A stretch of DNA of 64,000 nucleotides from Levilactobacillus brevis (GTDB taxonomy: Bacteria > Bacillota > Bacilli > Lactobacillales > Lactobacillaceae): positions 682,001 through 746,000 of the forward strand of contig CP032931.1 of the NCBI GenBank assembly GCA_003666485.1, written 5' to 3'. Below are positions 24,526 to 33,942 of the stretch, piece by piece. The position numbers and the translations under genes are program-made. Below the pieces are notes generated by a model that saw nothing but the letters and a program-made list of their open reading frames with translations, ran no database searches and was not told where the DNA came from. Every line of letters starts with the position of its first letter. Position 1 is the stretch's first letter.

Positions 24526-25181
24526 CAGAGACCACAGTTTTAGCAGCAGTGCGCCAATTTTCCCAAGATAAAATGGGGGATGATGAGACGGGCCACGGCT
24601 TCGATCACATTCAGCGCGTCGTCGGCCTGGCTGATCGCATCAGTCGATCATACCCAGAAGTCGACCACTTAGAGACGCTCACGGCGGCGTATTTACACGA
24701 CGTCATTGATGAAAAATTGGTGACAGATACCGCCGCAGCCAGTGCGGAGGTTCGTCAATTTTTGGTGACGCAAGGATTGACGACGGCGCAGATCGACACG
24801 GTATTCTTGATTATGGACAACATGTCTTATCATAAGACACTCGATGGGACTGCGAGGCCCTTGCCGCTAGAGGGACAAATCGTCCAAGACGCCGACCGCC
24901 TTGATGCCATTGGTGCGATTGGGATTGCCCGGGCCATTTATTTCGGTGGCCATTTTGGTGAAAAGATCTATGATCCAGCTGTAAAGCCGCGTACGGCAAT
25001 GACCCACGCCGAATATCGAAATCTCAATAACGAAACAATCATCAATCATTTTTACGAAAAACTCTTAACCTTGAAGGATTTGATGAATACCACGGCCGCG
25101 AAACAAATCGCAGAACACCGGCAACAGGTGATGTTGGATTACCTGGCCGAGTACAAGGCCGAATGGAACGCGGAAGCTTAG
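24522..25181 (+). CDS. HD-domain phosphohydrolase
   Basis: A 219-residue cytosolic protein of the HD superfamily. GHGFDHIQRVV supplies the first metal-binding His, TAAYLHDVIDEKL the HD pair, and IVQDADRLDAIGAIGIARA the last Asp, as in YedJ-type phosphohydrolases. Starts at TTG 24522 after AAGGAGG, with the TTG overlapping the TGA of tetR, so it is translated with the regulator. It likely cleaves a phosphate ester, perhaps a nucleotide; the substrate is unknown. Confidence 0.88.
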   Translation: MTETTVLAAVRQFSQDKMGDDETGHGFDHIQRVVGLADRISRSYPEVDHLETLTAAYLHDVIDEKLVTDTAAASAEVRQFLVTQGLTTAQIDTVFLIMDNMSYHKTLDGTARPLPLEGQIVQDADRLDAIGAIGIARAIYFGGHFGEKIYDPAVKPRTAMTHAEYRNLNNETIINHFYEKLLTLKDLMNTTAAKQIAEHRQQVMLDYLAEYKAEWNAEA

Positions 25182-25199
25182 GCTGACCGCGTTTTTTTC
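25167..25199 (+). terminator. Terminator after the HD hydrolase gene
   Basis: AACGCGG pairs with CCGCGTT over a 13-nt loop, followed by seven T residues; it begins inside the last codons of the gene. Confidence 0.75.
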
Positions 25200-25297
25200 T
25201 GCAATTGGAATCGCTTTAGTCTAAATTACCTGGTGCATTTCCCGGCGAAAATGCGTATCATGGATAGTAATGCTAAATTTAGAGAGAAGCGAATAAG

Positions 25298-26701
25298 ATG
25301 CAAACGACTGTCCAACCCGAGAAGGTGCCCCGCGGCAACCTGATCGCTATTTTTGCGATTGCCCTCATGGCTTTCTTGGGAATTTTAGTGGAAACGTCCA
25401 TGAACGTGGCGTTCCCGACCCTGATGACGCAAATGCACGTGTCCTTGAACACGGTGCAGTGGATCACGACGGGCTACCTGTTGACGGTGGCGCTGTTGAT
25501 GATCACGTCAGCGTTTTTGAAACAGCGCTTCACCAACCGCCAGTTGTTTGTCGCAGCGGCAACGGCCTTTATTTTAGGTGATTTAATCTGTGCGCTCGCA
25601 ACTAACTTTCCGATTTTATTGATTGGTCGACTGATTCAGGCTGGTTGTGCCGGGTTGGCGATTCCGTTGATGTTTAACATTGTTGTGGAAAGTGTCCCGC
25701 GGTCGCGGTTAGGCTTTTATATGGGGATGGCTGGGCTGATCTTGATGATTGCCCCAGCTAGTGGCCCGACATTTGGCGGTATCATGGTCTATCTGGCTGA
25801 TTGGCGGATGATTTTCTGGTCTACGTTGCCCGTTGAAGCGCTGATTCTAGCGCTGGGATTCGGGGCCATCAAGCAATTCTCACCGGTCCGTAAAGTTAAA
25901 TTCAACTGGGGGCAATTTCTGTTGTTGGCGGTGGCCTTCATCAGCTTTACCCTGGGGCTCAATAGTGTATCCACGGCTGGCGCTGTCAGTTGGCAGTTCC
26001 TTGGTGGCCTCGCGTTGGCCGTTGTGGCAGTGGTCGGCTACATTTGGTTGGCCAAGCACAGCGACCAGCAATTATTGAAGCTGGAGATTTTTAAAAATCC
26101 CGTATTCACCTACAGCTTCTTTGCCTACTTTATCCTGCAGTTCTGTAATATCGGCATCAACTTTGCCCTGCCCAACTATGCCCAAATCGTGGTTGGCGCG
26201 ACGTCCCTGTTTGGGGGACTGATGCTACTGCCCGGGAGCTTGATCACAGCGGTCTTACAGCCGTGGTTCGGCCACCTGTTAGATGAGCACGGTGCCCGGT
26301 TGCCCATTTTACTGGGGAGCAGTCTGTTTCTGTTCTCCGCACTGATTTTTACCGTGTTCGGCCAACACCTCAGTATCGTCTTGATTGCAGTGATGTACAT
26401 TATTTTCAGTATTGGGCGGTCGATGGCCTTCAGTAACACGCTGACCAACGGACTCAAGGAAGTCGACATGAGCCAGCGGGCCGATGCCAACGCCATTTAC
26501 AATACCGGTCAGCAGTTTGCCGGGTCGGTCGGCACGACGATTTTGGCCGCACTGATGTCATCGGTGAAGGTGAGTGGCATGTCCTACGCCCATGAAACGG
26601 CGATTGGGAGCCAATTGGCGTTTGGCCTGATCTTCGTGTTAAGTATCATTAATTTTGGCTTTTACTTTGTGGTGTTCCGGTATCAAAAAAATGATAAATA
26701 G
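25298..26701 (+). CDS. MFS multidrug-type transporter (DHA2, EmrB/QacA)
   Basis: A 467-residue membrane protein with about 14 hydrophobic segments. MNVAFPTLMTQMHVSLNTVQWITTGYLL-like helix 1-2 region (VQWITTGYLL) and GRLIQAGCAGLAIPL are DHA2 motifs of proton-driven drug exporters. Starts at ATG 25298 after GAGAGAAG. Monocistronic with a terminator. The substrate is unknown. Confidence 0.88.
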   Translation: MQTTVQPEKVPRGNLIAIFAIALMAFLGILVETSMNVAFPTLMTQMHVSLNTVQWITTGYLLTVALLMITSAFLKQRFTNRQLFVAAATAFILGDLICALATNFPILLIGRLIQAGCAGLAIPLMFNIVVESVPRSRLGFYMGMAGLILMIAPASGPTFGGIMVYLADWRMIFWSTLPVEALILALGFGAIKQFSPVRKVKFNWGQFLLLAVAFISFTLGLNSVSTAGAVSWQFLGGLALAVVAVVGYIWLAKHSDQQLLKLEIFKNPVFTYSFFAYFILQFCNIGINFALPNYAQIVVGATSLFGGLMLLPGSLITAVLQPWFGHLLDEHGARLPILLGSSLFLFSALIFTVFGQHLSIVLIAVMYIIFSIGRSMAFSNTLTNGLKEVDMSQRADANAIYNTGQQFAGSVGTTILAALMSSVKVSGMSYAHETAIGSQLAFGLIFVLSIINFGFYFVVFRYQKNDK

Positions 26702-26707
26702 TGATGA

Positions 26708-26737
26708 GGCGAGGGCTGGGGGGTCCTCGCCTTTTTG
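26708..26737 (+). terminator. Terminator after the MFS gene
   Basis: GGCGAGG pairs with CCTCGCC, followed by five T residues. Confidence 0.8.
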
Positions 26738-26740
26738 TAT

Positions 26741-26790
26741 AAAAATACCCCCAATCTCTCTCAGCAAATCGAGCAGGATTGGGGGTAAAA
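26741..26790. terminator. Hairpin ending the minus-strand phosphatase/ABC operon
   Basis: TACCCCCAATC pairs with GATTGGGGGTA (11 bp). On the minus strand T residues follow, so it closes the operon that starts at 32286. Confidence 0.8.
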
Positions 26791-26791
26791 A

Positions 26792-27643
26792 TTAGAAGAA
26801 AATGATTTCTGTGTCATACCCAGTTGGTGTCAACGTAATGCGTCGCGCACCGCGGGGCAGTGAGCCATAGGTGTTGTAGCCCGAGACATTACCGTAATTA
26901 AGACCGATACCCTGGTAGTTGGCGGTGAAATTGTTGTCGTGATCATGACCAGCAAACAGTGCTTTGACATTTTGGGCTTGCCGCAAAGTGTAGAACAGGC
27001 CGGAATTTGTGACGGGTGAGCAGACGGGTTCACCTTGTTGTCCGGTCAAGATCTGCTGAGCAGCCAAGTTATACTCCGGCAAGGGGATGTGCAAGAATCC
27101 CAGGTCTGTGCGTTCGGCTTGCCGCGCGTAGGGGAGTCGGGAGAACCAGTCAATTTGTGCGGGGTCAATGGCGGCGTACTGTTCGGACTCTGGCCATTGC
27201 GAGTAGGCGCCACTGTCCCAGACGTAAAGAACGTGGGCAAGCCTACCGTCGCGGGAAATCTCCAGGGTGTAGCTTTCCCGATTGGCAATGACATTGGCGT
27301 GGTGCTTGTCCGCACGATGAGTCAGCCCATTCTCCAGCTCGCGTAAGGCGGCACGATTCGCGGCCCCCTCCGTGTCATGATTGCCATAGGTGACGGCGAC
27401 TGGGATTTCCGCATGATTTAAGACCATATACAAGGCGGCCAGAGTTTCGGCCGGATTGGGGACGTCTTTGCCCCAGAGCAAATCCCCTGTGAGCAGGATT
27501 AAATCAAATTTATGTGTCTGCAGTAGCTGATCAATCGCTGTGAGCGTTTGTTGACTAGCGGTATTTAAGGGGACTGGCCCTAAGTGGATATCCGTCAGTT
27601 GACAGATTCTAAAGGGCGTTTGCCCAGTTGTGGCAAGTTGCAT
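26792..27643 (-). CDS. Metallophosphoesterase
   Basis: A 283-residue calcineurin-type phosphoesterase with all metal-binding motifs: Asp18/His20 (LTDIHLG), Asp54 (LTGDLLWG), GNHD at 87-90, and His233/His235 (AGHDHDN). No signal peptide; cytosolic. Last gene of an operon with an ABC importer and a PHP phosphatase, which suggests it handles a phosphomonoester or phosphodiester brought in by that importer. The actual substrate is not known. Confidence 0.88.
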   Translation of the reverse strand: MQLATTGQTPFRICQLTDIHLGPVPLNTASQQTLTAIDQLLQTHKFDLILLTGDLLWGKDVPNPAETLAALYMVLNHAEIPVAVTYGNHDTEGAANRAALRELENGLTHRADKHHANVIANRESYTLEISRDGRLAHVLYVWDSGAYSQWPESEQYAAIDPAQIDWFSRLPYARQAERTDLGFLHIPLPEYNLAAQQILTGQQGEPVCSPVTNSGLFYTLRQAQNVKALFAGHDHDNNFTANYQGIGLNYGNVSGYNTYGSLPRGARRITLTPTGYDTEIIFF

Positions 27644-27660
27644 GGCACATCACGCCTTTC

Positions 27661-28533
27661 TTAATTGGCAAAGTGATTTTCAAGATAGGTGTTGAACCCT
27701 TGGCCAACAGCGCTGACGGCATGGGCATCCGCACCGAAGACTAACGGAATGCTTCGCGCCTTTGCTTCTTGAATCCAGGGTAGCGTCGGGGTGAACTCCG
27801 TTTGGGCCGGTCGGAAAAGTCCCGCCATATTGCAGTCCAACAGGTCGTTTTTTTCGGCGATGGTATCCAGCAGGTGGCGTAGCAAAGCATCTGTCGCGGC
27901 ATCAGCCCAAACCGTGGTTGCCGGGAAGGTGTTACGCCACTTGCGGTATAACATGATATGACCGTATCGCGTGGGCTTATTGTCAACTGACCAGTCTACG
28001 GCTGCTTGCAGGCGCTTCAGATAGGCGTTAGCCACGGCTAGCGGGGAACCGTATGCTGCGACGACCCCCGATTTGAAATCAGCTGCGTTATCGTCGATCG
28101 CCCGAAAGCCTTGGGCTGTGGGTAAGAAGTGGACAGATAGAATCGCGTCGTCAATCTGATTGCCAAATTTGGCCAGTTGGGCCGTGGTCCAGTCTGCGAA
28201 TTCCGGGAAGAAATCAAATTCAAAGCCAACTAGAATGGTCATTTGCTGGCGATATTTTTCCTTTAAACGGGTCATCTTTTCCAGATAAGCGGGTAGCTCA
28301 GTAAAAGCACAAGCGGCGGTGTAGACGGCATGCCGCGAACCAACCGGGTGGGCATAAAATGTTGGCGGCAACGGAAAGTGTTCCGTGATACTGTAGGTCT
28401 TGAATCCCTGGGCAATAGCTGCTTGAATGAATGCTTCAACGTCCTCGCCGGATCCGTGGGGACAAAATTCCGTGTGGTTGTGGCCGCTCCAGGTCTGGCG
28501 GTCGATGGTCCGGAGAGCTGAGTTACTTAACAT
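27661..28533 (-). CDS. PHP-domain phosphatase (histidinol-phosphatase-like)
   Basis: A 290-residue protein of the PHP family. The metal-binding His18/His20 (GHNHTEFCPHG), STEHFPLP-like SITEHFPLPP, the Glu in VGFEFDFFPE, LSVHFLP and the terminal FGADAH are in place. The HisK/HisJ subgroup dephosphorylates histidinol phosphate, but no his genes are near. Its ATG overlaps the ABC ATPase gene by 11 bp, so a role with the importer is more likely than histidine synthesis. Confidence 0.85.
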   Translation of the reverse strand: MLSNSALRTIDRQTWSGHNHTEFCPHGSGEDVEAFIQAAIAQGFKTYSITEHFPLPPTFYAHPVGSRHAVYTAACAFTELPAYLEKMTRLKEKYRQQMTILVGFEFDFFPEFADWTTAQLAKFGNQIDDAILSVHFLPTAQGFRAIDDNAADFKSGVVAAYGSPLAVANAYLKRLQAAVDWSVDNKPTRYGHIMLYRKWRNTFPATTVWADAATDALLRHLLDTIAEKNDLLDCNMAGLFRPAQTEFTPTLPWIQEAKARSIPLVFGADAHAVSAVGQGFNTYLENHFAN

Positions 28534-29560
28534 GAGCAGCCCCCACCAGATGGATCATTGCGGGGTCCAGGTAAAGCGTCATCGTCGCATCGACAGCTAG
28601 AGGCGTGTTATGGTTCAGCAACTCGACTTTGAGGGGCAGATCAGCATCACTTAAGAACTGATAGCGGACACGATCCCCCAGCATAGTGACCGCAGTTATT
28701 TTTCCAGGAATCGCCACGGCGCCGGGTTGCGGTTCAGGTGAAAGTAGTTCTGGACGCACGACGTAGTGCTCAGTGGATGCTAAGGCGTGATGCGTTGTGG
28801 GGGCCACGCCCAGTTGCTGTAGTTGTTGGCCCGTTAACAGATTATGATTGCCGATGAATTGCGCCATGAAATCATTAGTCGGTTGCGTGTAAATGGTCAT
28901 AGGAGAGCCTTGTTGTTGCACGCAACCCGCGTTCATGACAACGATGTCATCGGAAATCGCCATGGCTTCTCCCTGGTCATGGGTGACAAATAGCATGGTG
29001 ATTCCCAACTTTTGTTGGTACTCCCGAATCTGTTCACGAAGACTCACGCGAATCTTGGCGTCTAGAGCGCTGAGCGGTTCATCCAAAAGTAAGAGCTTAG
29101 GTCGGAGAACCATTGCTCGAGCGATGGCAACACGTTGTTTTTGGCCACCCGACAATTGGTCGGGGTAGGCATCACGCTTGGCGGTTAACCCAACAGTTTG
29201 GAGCATCGCGGTGACTTCTTGTTGAATGACAGCCGCTGACTTCTTTTGCACACGTAACCCGTAAGCAACGTTGTCAAAGATCGTCATGTTTGGAAACAGC
29301 GCGTAGGATTGAAAGACCATGCCAATGTGTCTTTGGTTGGCGGATTGGCTTTGAATCTCTTGCCCATCCAACAGAATTTGGCCACTGACTGACGTATTGA
29401 GACCAGCAATCGCTCGCAGGACGGTAGTCTTACCGCTCCCGCTGGGCCCCAGAAACGTGGTCAGGGTATTGCGGCGAACGTTGAACGACATGTCCTTGAT
29501 GACCTGATTGCCAGAGAGGGTGATGCTGAGGTTTTGTATCTGTAGAAAGTCTGACTGCAT
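28523..29560 (-). CDS. ABC importer ATP-binding protein (iron/polyamine/sugar-phosphate class)
   Basis: A 345-residue ATPase with Walker A GPSGSGKTT, signature LSGGQKQRVA, Walker B LLLLDEPLSALD and switch FVTHDQGEA. The C-terminal 100 residues form the TOBE-type regulatory domain of the PotA/FbpC group. The gene touches the upstream permease gene (shared base at 29560) and overlaps the PHP gene. It powers the importer encoded at 29560-32286. Confidence 0.9.
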   Translation of the reverse strand: MQSDFLQIQNLSITLSGNQVIKDMSFNVRRNTLTTFLGPSGSGKTTVLRAIAGLNTSVSGQILLDGQEIQSQSANQRHIGMVFQSYALFPNMTIFDNVAYGLRVQKKSAAVIQQEVTAMLQTVGLTAKRDAYPDQLSGGQKQRVAIARAMVLRPKLLLLDEPLSALDAKIRVSLREQIREYQQKLGITMLFVTHDQGEAMAISDDIVVMNAGCVQQQGSPMTIYTQPTNDFMAQFIGNHNLLTGQQLQQLGVAPTTHHALASTEHYVVRPELLSPEPQPGAVAIPGKITAVTMLGDRVRYQFLSDADLPLKVELLNHNTPLAVDATMTLYLDPAMIHLVGAAHVK

Positions 29561-30374
29561 TAGCGCTTTGTATCCTCCTGTTTAGAGTGGTGTGGTGCGG
29601 CGTATCGTTGCATGATGACGATTAGAATTAATGAGACCAGCGCCAAGAAAACAAAGTAGATGGTGGTCAACACGCTACTTGCCTGGCCGTTGCTCTGCAT
29701 CAGCCGGTACATGTAGATCTTGAGCGTTTCAAAATTACCGCCCAGCAAAATGTTGGTCAGGACGTATTCGCCAAAGGCACTGGTAAAGGTCAATAGCATG
29801 GCTACTAAAATCCCCGCGCGGATATTTGGCATGATGACCTTGAGAAATGCCTTGAAGGGGGAATCACCCAGGACTAGTGCCTGTTCAAACATGGCCCGGA
29901 AATCGCGACCGATGAAGGCGTTGTCCAATGCCTGGTAGGTTAACGGCAGACTGAGCAAGGAAATCGCCAATACCAAAATCAGTAGCTTGGGAATTGGCAA
30001 GTCCGCGTAGAGTTGAATCAGTCCGGTCACCAGAATGATGCCGGGAATAGTGAAGGGGAGAACGGTAATAAAACGTAGTCGTGACTTGACTTGCGGGTTA
30101 TACACGTTGGCGTAAAACACAACGGGTAAAAAGCAAATCAACGCAATCACGGTGGTTAAGAACCCCAGACCAAACGAGCGAACCAGTGCGGAAGTGAAAT
30201 CGGCATTAGTGATCAGCTGGCTGTACCACTTTAGCGTTAAACCACTCGGCAGGAGCGTCTTGATCCATGACGTAGCGAACGAGTAAATCATCGTGACGAG
30301 AATGGTGTGGCTAGATAAACAAATAAGACGGTGATGATTCCGCGAGCGAGATAGGTGCTTGCTTTACTGTGCAT
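29560..30374 (-). pseudogene. ABC importer permease 2, frameshifted near its start
   Basis: The downstream frame from ATG 30291 (MIYSFATSW) to 29560 encodes most of a binding-protein-dependent permease. The natural start is ATG 30374, which overlaps the TAA of the upstream permease and follows GGAGG. From there the frame reads MHSKASTYLARG, IITVLFVYLATPF and then hits TGA. One extra base near 30298-30306 would join the two into a normal first helix. The gene either lacks helix 1 or is inactive, unless this is a sequencing error. The downstream EAA-type loop (QALVLGDSPFKAFLKVIMP) is intact. Confidence 0.8.
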
Positions 30375-31198
30375 TAAGCCTTGACCCTCCGTTTCGTGTG
30401 GGTGACCCGATTGCCTAGCCAGACAATGAGCGTCATGACTAAGGCAAATAAGGTGGCGAAGGTACAAGCTAAAGGAACATTGGCGGTCAGCCCACCATCG
30501 ATCAGAGTCCCAATCAAAGTGGGGATGGTCACGATACTATTACCGGTTAGGGCAAAGGTAGTTTCGTAAGTCCCCATGGCATTCGCAAATAACAGCGTAA
30601 AAACCTCGACAATGTTGGGGAAAATGACTGGTAGAATGACCCGTTTAAAGAAAAAGAAGGGTGAGGCCCCGAGGACCGCTGAAATCTCATGCCATTCTGG
30701 ATTGAGCTCTTCAAAGACTGGAAACAAAAACATGATGCCCAAAGGAACTTCAAAAAACGTGTAGGCCAAAGTGGTGCCAGTCAAGGAGTAGATCTCAAAG
30801 AAACGGGGAAGGTGCAGCGCTGTGGTGAGCGCTTGCCAGATGCCGGCGTTACCGAAGAGAATGATCAATGAAAACGCCAGGGGGACCCCTGCAAAGCTGG
30901 CGGACATATTAAACAAAGACAACAGCACATTCTTCGTTTTAGGTGCCAGCCGGGTTAGGGCCCACGCCCCGATGATGGCCATCACCAGGGAGACTGTCGT
31001 CGTAATCAGTGAGATTCCCAGACTATTGCGAATCGCTTCGCTATAGTAGTGGTTGCTGATCACCTGATGATAGTTGTCCAGGCTAAAGCCACCGTCGAGG
31101 TTCTGAAAACTAGCGATGACCATGACGATAATCGGCAGCAAGAGAACCAGGACGACCAATAGGCTCAGTGGTAAAAATATTTTTAGTCGAGTTGTCAT
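30374..31198 (-). CDS. ABC importer permease 1
   Basis: A 274-residue inner-membrane permease with six hydrophobic segments and the EAA-type loop EISAVLGASPFFFFKRVILP that contacts the ATPase. It lies between the binding-protein gene (5-bp gap) and the second permease (TAATG overlap), all in one operon. Confidence 0.9.
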   Translation of the reverse strand: MTTRLKIFLPLSLLVVLVLLLPIIVMVIASFQNLDGGFSLDNYHQVISNHYYSEAIRNSLGISLITTTVSLVMAIIGAWALTRLAPKTKNVLLSLFNMSASFAGVPLAFSLIILFGNAGIWQALTTALHLPRFFEIYSLTGTTLAYTFFEVPLGIMFLFPVFEELNPEWHEISAVLGASPFFFFKRVILPVIFPNIVEVFTLLFANAMGTYETTFALTGNSIVTIPTLIGTLIDGGLTANVPLACTFATLFALVMTLIVWLGNRVTHTKRRVKA

Positions 31199-31203
31199 TG
31201 CAT

Positions 31204-32286
31204 TTATTTCGCTCCGAGAACTTCATTTTGCCATTGCTGACCTAATTTCACCGTCGCCTTGTTCCAGACATCGTTGCTCTTCACGTGGAAGACCTTCTTG
31301 TAGTCGCTTTGAGGCAGGAGCTTTTTCTTCACATCTGCTGGGAGCTTGACACTAGACCGAATTGGCCGTGCATAGCCCTTTGCTAAGTTGATTTGACCCT
31401 GATCAGAGAGGATAAAGTCGCGGGCTAACTTGGCTGCGTTCGGGTGGGCCGCGTTCTTGTTAATGATTTCTGTGTACCCACTCGTCACAGTCCCATCGGT
31501 AGGTACCGTGATCTTGAAGCGTTTGGCGTCGATCTGGTGGGCATAGTTGAGGGCGTTGAAGTCCCACATGACTGATACCTGAATCTCGCCTTTTTGTAGG
31601 TTTTGCACGGTAGCATCGACGGTGGAAAGGCGCTTTTTGGCGTGCATCTTTGCAAAGTATTTCAGACCAGGTTCCACGTTATCTTCGCTCCCACCATTGG
31701 CGTAGGCAGCGGTTAAGACAGCATATTGTGCTTGGGCTGCGGTGGCCACGTCACCTAAGGACACCTTGTATTTACCGCTGGCTAAATCTGCCCAGGACTT
31801 AGGTGCGTCGCTGGCTTTCACGTTTTTGGTATCCGTGATGAAGACCATTGATCCAGAGTATCCGGCTGAGTAATAGCCCTTTTTATCCTTGGCCCAGCTC
31901 GGAATCTCCTTCCAGTACTTCGTCTTATAAGGTGTTACTAATTTTTGTTGGACAGCCGTTGGGGCAACGTTTAGACCGATATCCCCAATGTCAGGAGAGT
32001 CACTGGACTTGGCGCGCTTGAATTTCTGAAGTTCTTGCGTACTGGACATGTCCGTGTCGGTATGTGCGATACCATACTTGGATTTAATATCTTGCCAAGT
32101 GCCGATCCAGTTGGCCCAGGTATCGGGCATGCCGACGGAAGCAATCTTGCCTTCCTTCTTCGCTTGTTTTTCGATCGTTTTCCAGTCGTCAGAGGTGCCC
32201 TCAGCGCTCTTGGTCGAGCATCCGGCTAATGTAGCAGTCAGCGTCAGTGCCGCTGCGGCGATTGCAAAATTTCGTTTGTTAAACAT
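31204..32286 (-). CDS. Extracellular solute-binding lipoprotein of the ABC importer
   Basis: A 360-residue lipoprotein. The signal peptide ends in the lipobox TLAGC (Cys23), so it is anchored on the outer face of the membrane. The mature part is a type 2 periplasmic-binding fold of the Fe3+/polyamine/sugar-phosphate cluster (AfuA-like proteins bind hexose phosphates). Paired with two phosphatase genes downstream, a phosphorylated organic compound is the best guess for the ligand. First gene of the operon. Confidence 0.88.
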   Translation of the reverse strand: MFNKRNFAIAAAALTLTATLAGCSTKSAEGTSDDWKTIEKQAKKEGKIASVGMPDTWANWIGTWQDIKSKYGIAHTDTDMSSTQELQKFKRAKSSDSPDIGDIGLNVAPTAVQQKLVTPYKTKYWKEIPSWAKDKKGYYSAGYSGSMVFITDTKNVKASDAPKSWADLASGKYKVSLGDVATAAQAQYAVLTAAYANGGSEDNVEPGLKYFAKMHAKKRLSTVDATVQNLQKGEIQVSVMWDFNALNYAHQIDAKRFKITVPTDGTVTSGYTEIINKNAAHPNAAKLARDFILSDQGQINLAKGYARPIRSSVKLPADVKKKLLPQSDYKKVFHVKSNDVWNKATVKLGQQWQNEVLGAK

Positions 32287-32328
32287 GAAAGTAACACGTC
32301 CTTCTCTCAGATTAGGTACGAGAAGTAT

Positions 32329-32358
32329 GTTATCGAACCCATGTAAAGTACTTGCAAA
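32329..32358 (-). promoter_or_regulatory. Promoter of the ABC/phosphatase operon
   Basis: On the minus strand, TTGCAA (32353-32358), 18-bp spacer and GATAAC (32329-32334). A two-mismatch cre-like word, CGTAACCGTTTGCA, lies upstream at about 32400. Confidence 0.5.
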
Positions 32359-32467
32359 AGTGAGATATTATTTTTGTAAAGGATATATTTATTTAATCAT
32401 GCAAACGGTTACGACTGGTGATGGACAGGTAATCGATGATGCCAAAAAATTATCGACGTGGCAGCAA

Positions 32468-32496
32468 AAAAGCGTTTGGAAAATATATCCAAACGC
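32468..32496 (-). terminator. Terminator of the ybaK / membrane-peptidase operon
   Basis: GCGTTTGGA pairs with TCCAAACGC; read on the minus strand six T residues follow. Confidence 0.85.
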
Positions 32497-32507
32497 CTCG
32501 AGTAAGA

Positions 32508-33311
32508 CTAATGTTCTTTAATTTGTAAGGCCAAGCGCACCAGCAAGTTCGTCAGCAGGGAAATCAGCAGCGCGTACCCTAATACTACGGCTAGCAAAAT
32601 GATGGCCGCCGTGAGCAAGCGGAGAAAACCGCTGGCCGCATTGAACAGCGTCAGGCCAACCGTTAAGACGACCACGATGGTGATGAAACCAATCAGGCCG
32701 ATCCGCGAATTGGCGAAGTCGGCGGCGCTTAGGTCGAAGCCCCCAATGCTAAGGTTGAGTGACAGTAAAATCATGATGGGCCAACGGACCCACGGATGGG
32801 AATCACCGCCCAGCGCACCGAAGAAACCGGTCCAATCCAAGGCAAAAGGATTGGCAATCAGCGTCAACATGCCTTGAAACCAACTGGGAATCAACAGGGC
32901 CGTCAATCCCAGCAGAACCGCGGCACAGCCGAAGATGGGGGCCACGCCGATGAATAAATTGCCGGTCGTTTGGTACCAATTGTGCTGATTCCAGGTGTGA
33001 TTGACGTAGCCCAGCGCCAGGTCCGGTTGACCGTCACGGCCGCGTTGGTGGGGATGGGGCCGTTTCAGCAGTCGGACCTGTTCAATGCGGTGGCCAAACG
33101 CGAGAGCCGCCAGCAGGTGACTGAGTTCGTGGAAAAAGATGCCGATGAAGCCCAAGTATAGCTCGCTGTTCACGCCAAAGCCGTTGGCCAAAAACCGCTT
33201 GGTGTCGCGGTTCAAATAGGTCAGTAGCGCCACGAACACGAACGGGATCACGATCAGATCCAGCCCCACGATGCCCAAGTTCTTGAAGATTATCCCCAGG
33301 TCGGTGTTCAT
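32508..33311 (-). CDS. Polytopic membrane protein with a zinc-peptidase motif
   Basis: A 267-residue membrane protein with about six hydrophobic segments and HELSH at 61-65, set in a membrane helix after GIFF, as in site-2-protease/M50-like proteins that cut within the membrane. The second metal-binding motif (NPDG-like) of classical M50 enzymes is not obvious, so it may be a distant relative or inactive. It lies 4 bp after the ybaK stop and is co-transcribed with it. Confidence 0.65.
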   Translation of the reverse strand: MNTDLGIIFKNLGIVGLDLIVIPFVFVALLTYLNRDTKRFLANGFGVNSELYLGFIGIFFHELSHLLAALAFGHRIEQVRLLKRPHPHQRGRDGQPDLALGYVNHTWNQHNWYQTTGNLFIGVAPIFGCAAVLLGLTALLIPSWFQGMLTLIANPFALDWTGFFGALGGDSHPWVRWPIMILLSLNLSIGGFDLSAADFANSRIGLIGFITIVVVLTVGLTLFNAASGFLRLLTAAIILLAVVLGYALLISLLTNLLVRLALQIKEH

Positions 33312-33315
33312 CCGC

Positions 33316-33819
33316 CTACTCCAGCAGGTCGGTGAAGGTGCCGTGGACTAGGGTTGCCAGGTCCGCAGCGTTCACTTCTACCGACCGGCCGATTTGTCCG
33401 GAAGAAACCAGAATGTCGCCTTGTTCTTGCGCAGTGTTGTCAAAGTAAATGGGGAAGTGGTTCTTTTCCCAAATGCCGACGGGCGTGTTGGCGCCATGCT
33501 CATAGCCGGTCGTTTTGACCAAGTCCTTGAGCGGAACCATGTCGACCTTCTTGTTGCCAGAGGCCTTGGCTAGTTTCTTTTCGTCCAGGTGTTCGTCGAT
33601 GGGCAGCACGCCCACAACGGGACCGGTCGTCGGACCACTGAGGACCAGCGTCTTATAGATATGGTGTTCGTCCACACTTTGGTGGTCGACTTCTAATTGG
33701 GCAACGTCGCCCTTGGTATGGGTGGCAAATTCAAATTGTTTGTATGCAATCTTATTTTTATCTAAAATCTGTTCCACAAGTGTTTTGTGGAGTCGTTTCC
33801 CTTTTTTCTTTTTGGACAT
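33316..33819 (-). CDS. ybaK: YbaK/EbsC-type Cys-tRNA(Pro) deacylase
   Basis: A 167-residue editing enzyme that removes cysteine wrongly attached to tRNA-Pro. IYKTLVLSG, VVGVLPIDEHLDEKKLAKASGNKK (split over residues 70-95) and VGIWEKNHFPIYFDNTA are family motifs. ATG 33819 follows AAAGGTG; a GTG nine bases upstream is less well placed. First gene of a two-gene operon. Confidence 0.88.
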   Translation of the reverse strand: MSKKKKGKRLHKTLVEQILDKNKIAYKQFEFATHTKGDVAQLEVDHQSVDEHHIYKTLVLSGPTTGPVVGVLPIDEHLDEKKLAKASGNKKVDMVPLKDLVKTTGYEHGANTPVGIWEKNHFPIYFDNTAQEQGDILVSSGQIGRSVEVNAADLATLVHGTFTDLLE

Positions 33820-33942
33820 GAGAGTCACCTTTCAATTATTAATAAATTGGACCGCACTTTAAAACCAACTGGTCCGGTTGTTTTTCGATAAAAGAAGACA
33901 CCGCCGGTAAAACCTGTTATACTCTAACACAGAGAAGTTATG

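Noticed and set aside
27661-28533. Histidine biosynthesis gene hisK
   Set aside because: The PHP family fits, but no other his genes are present and it overlaps an importer operon; a histidine role is not supported.
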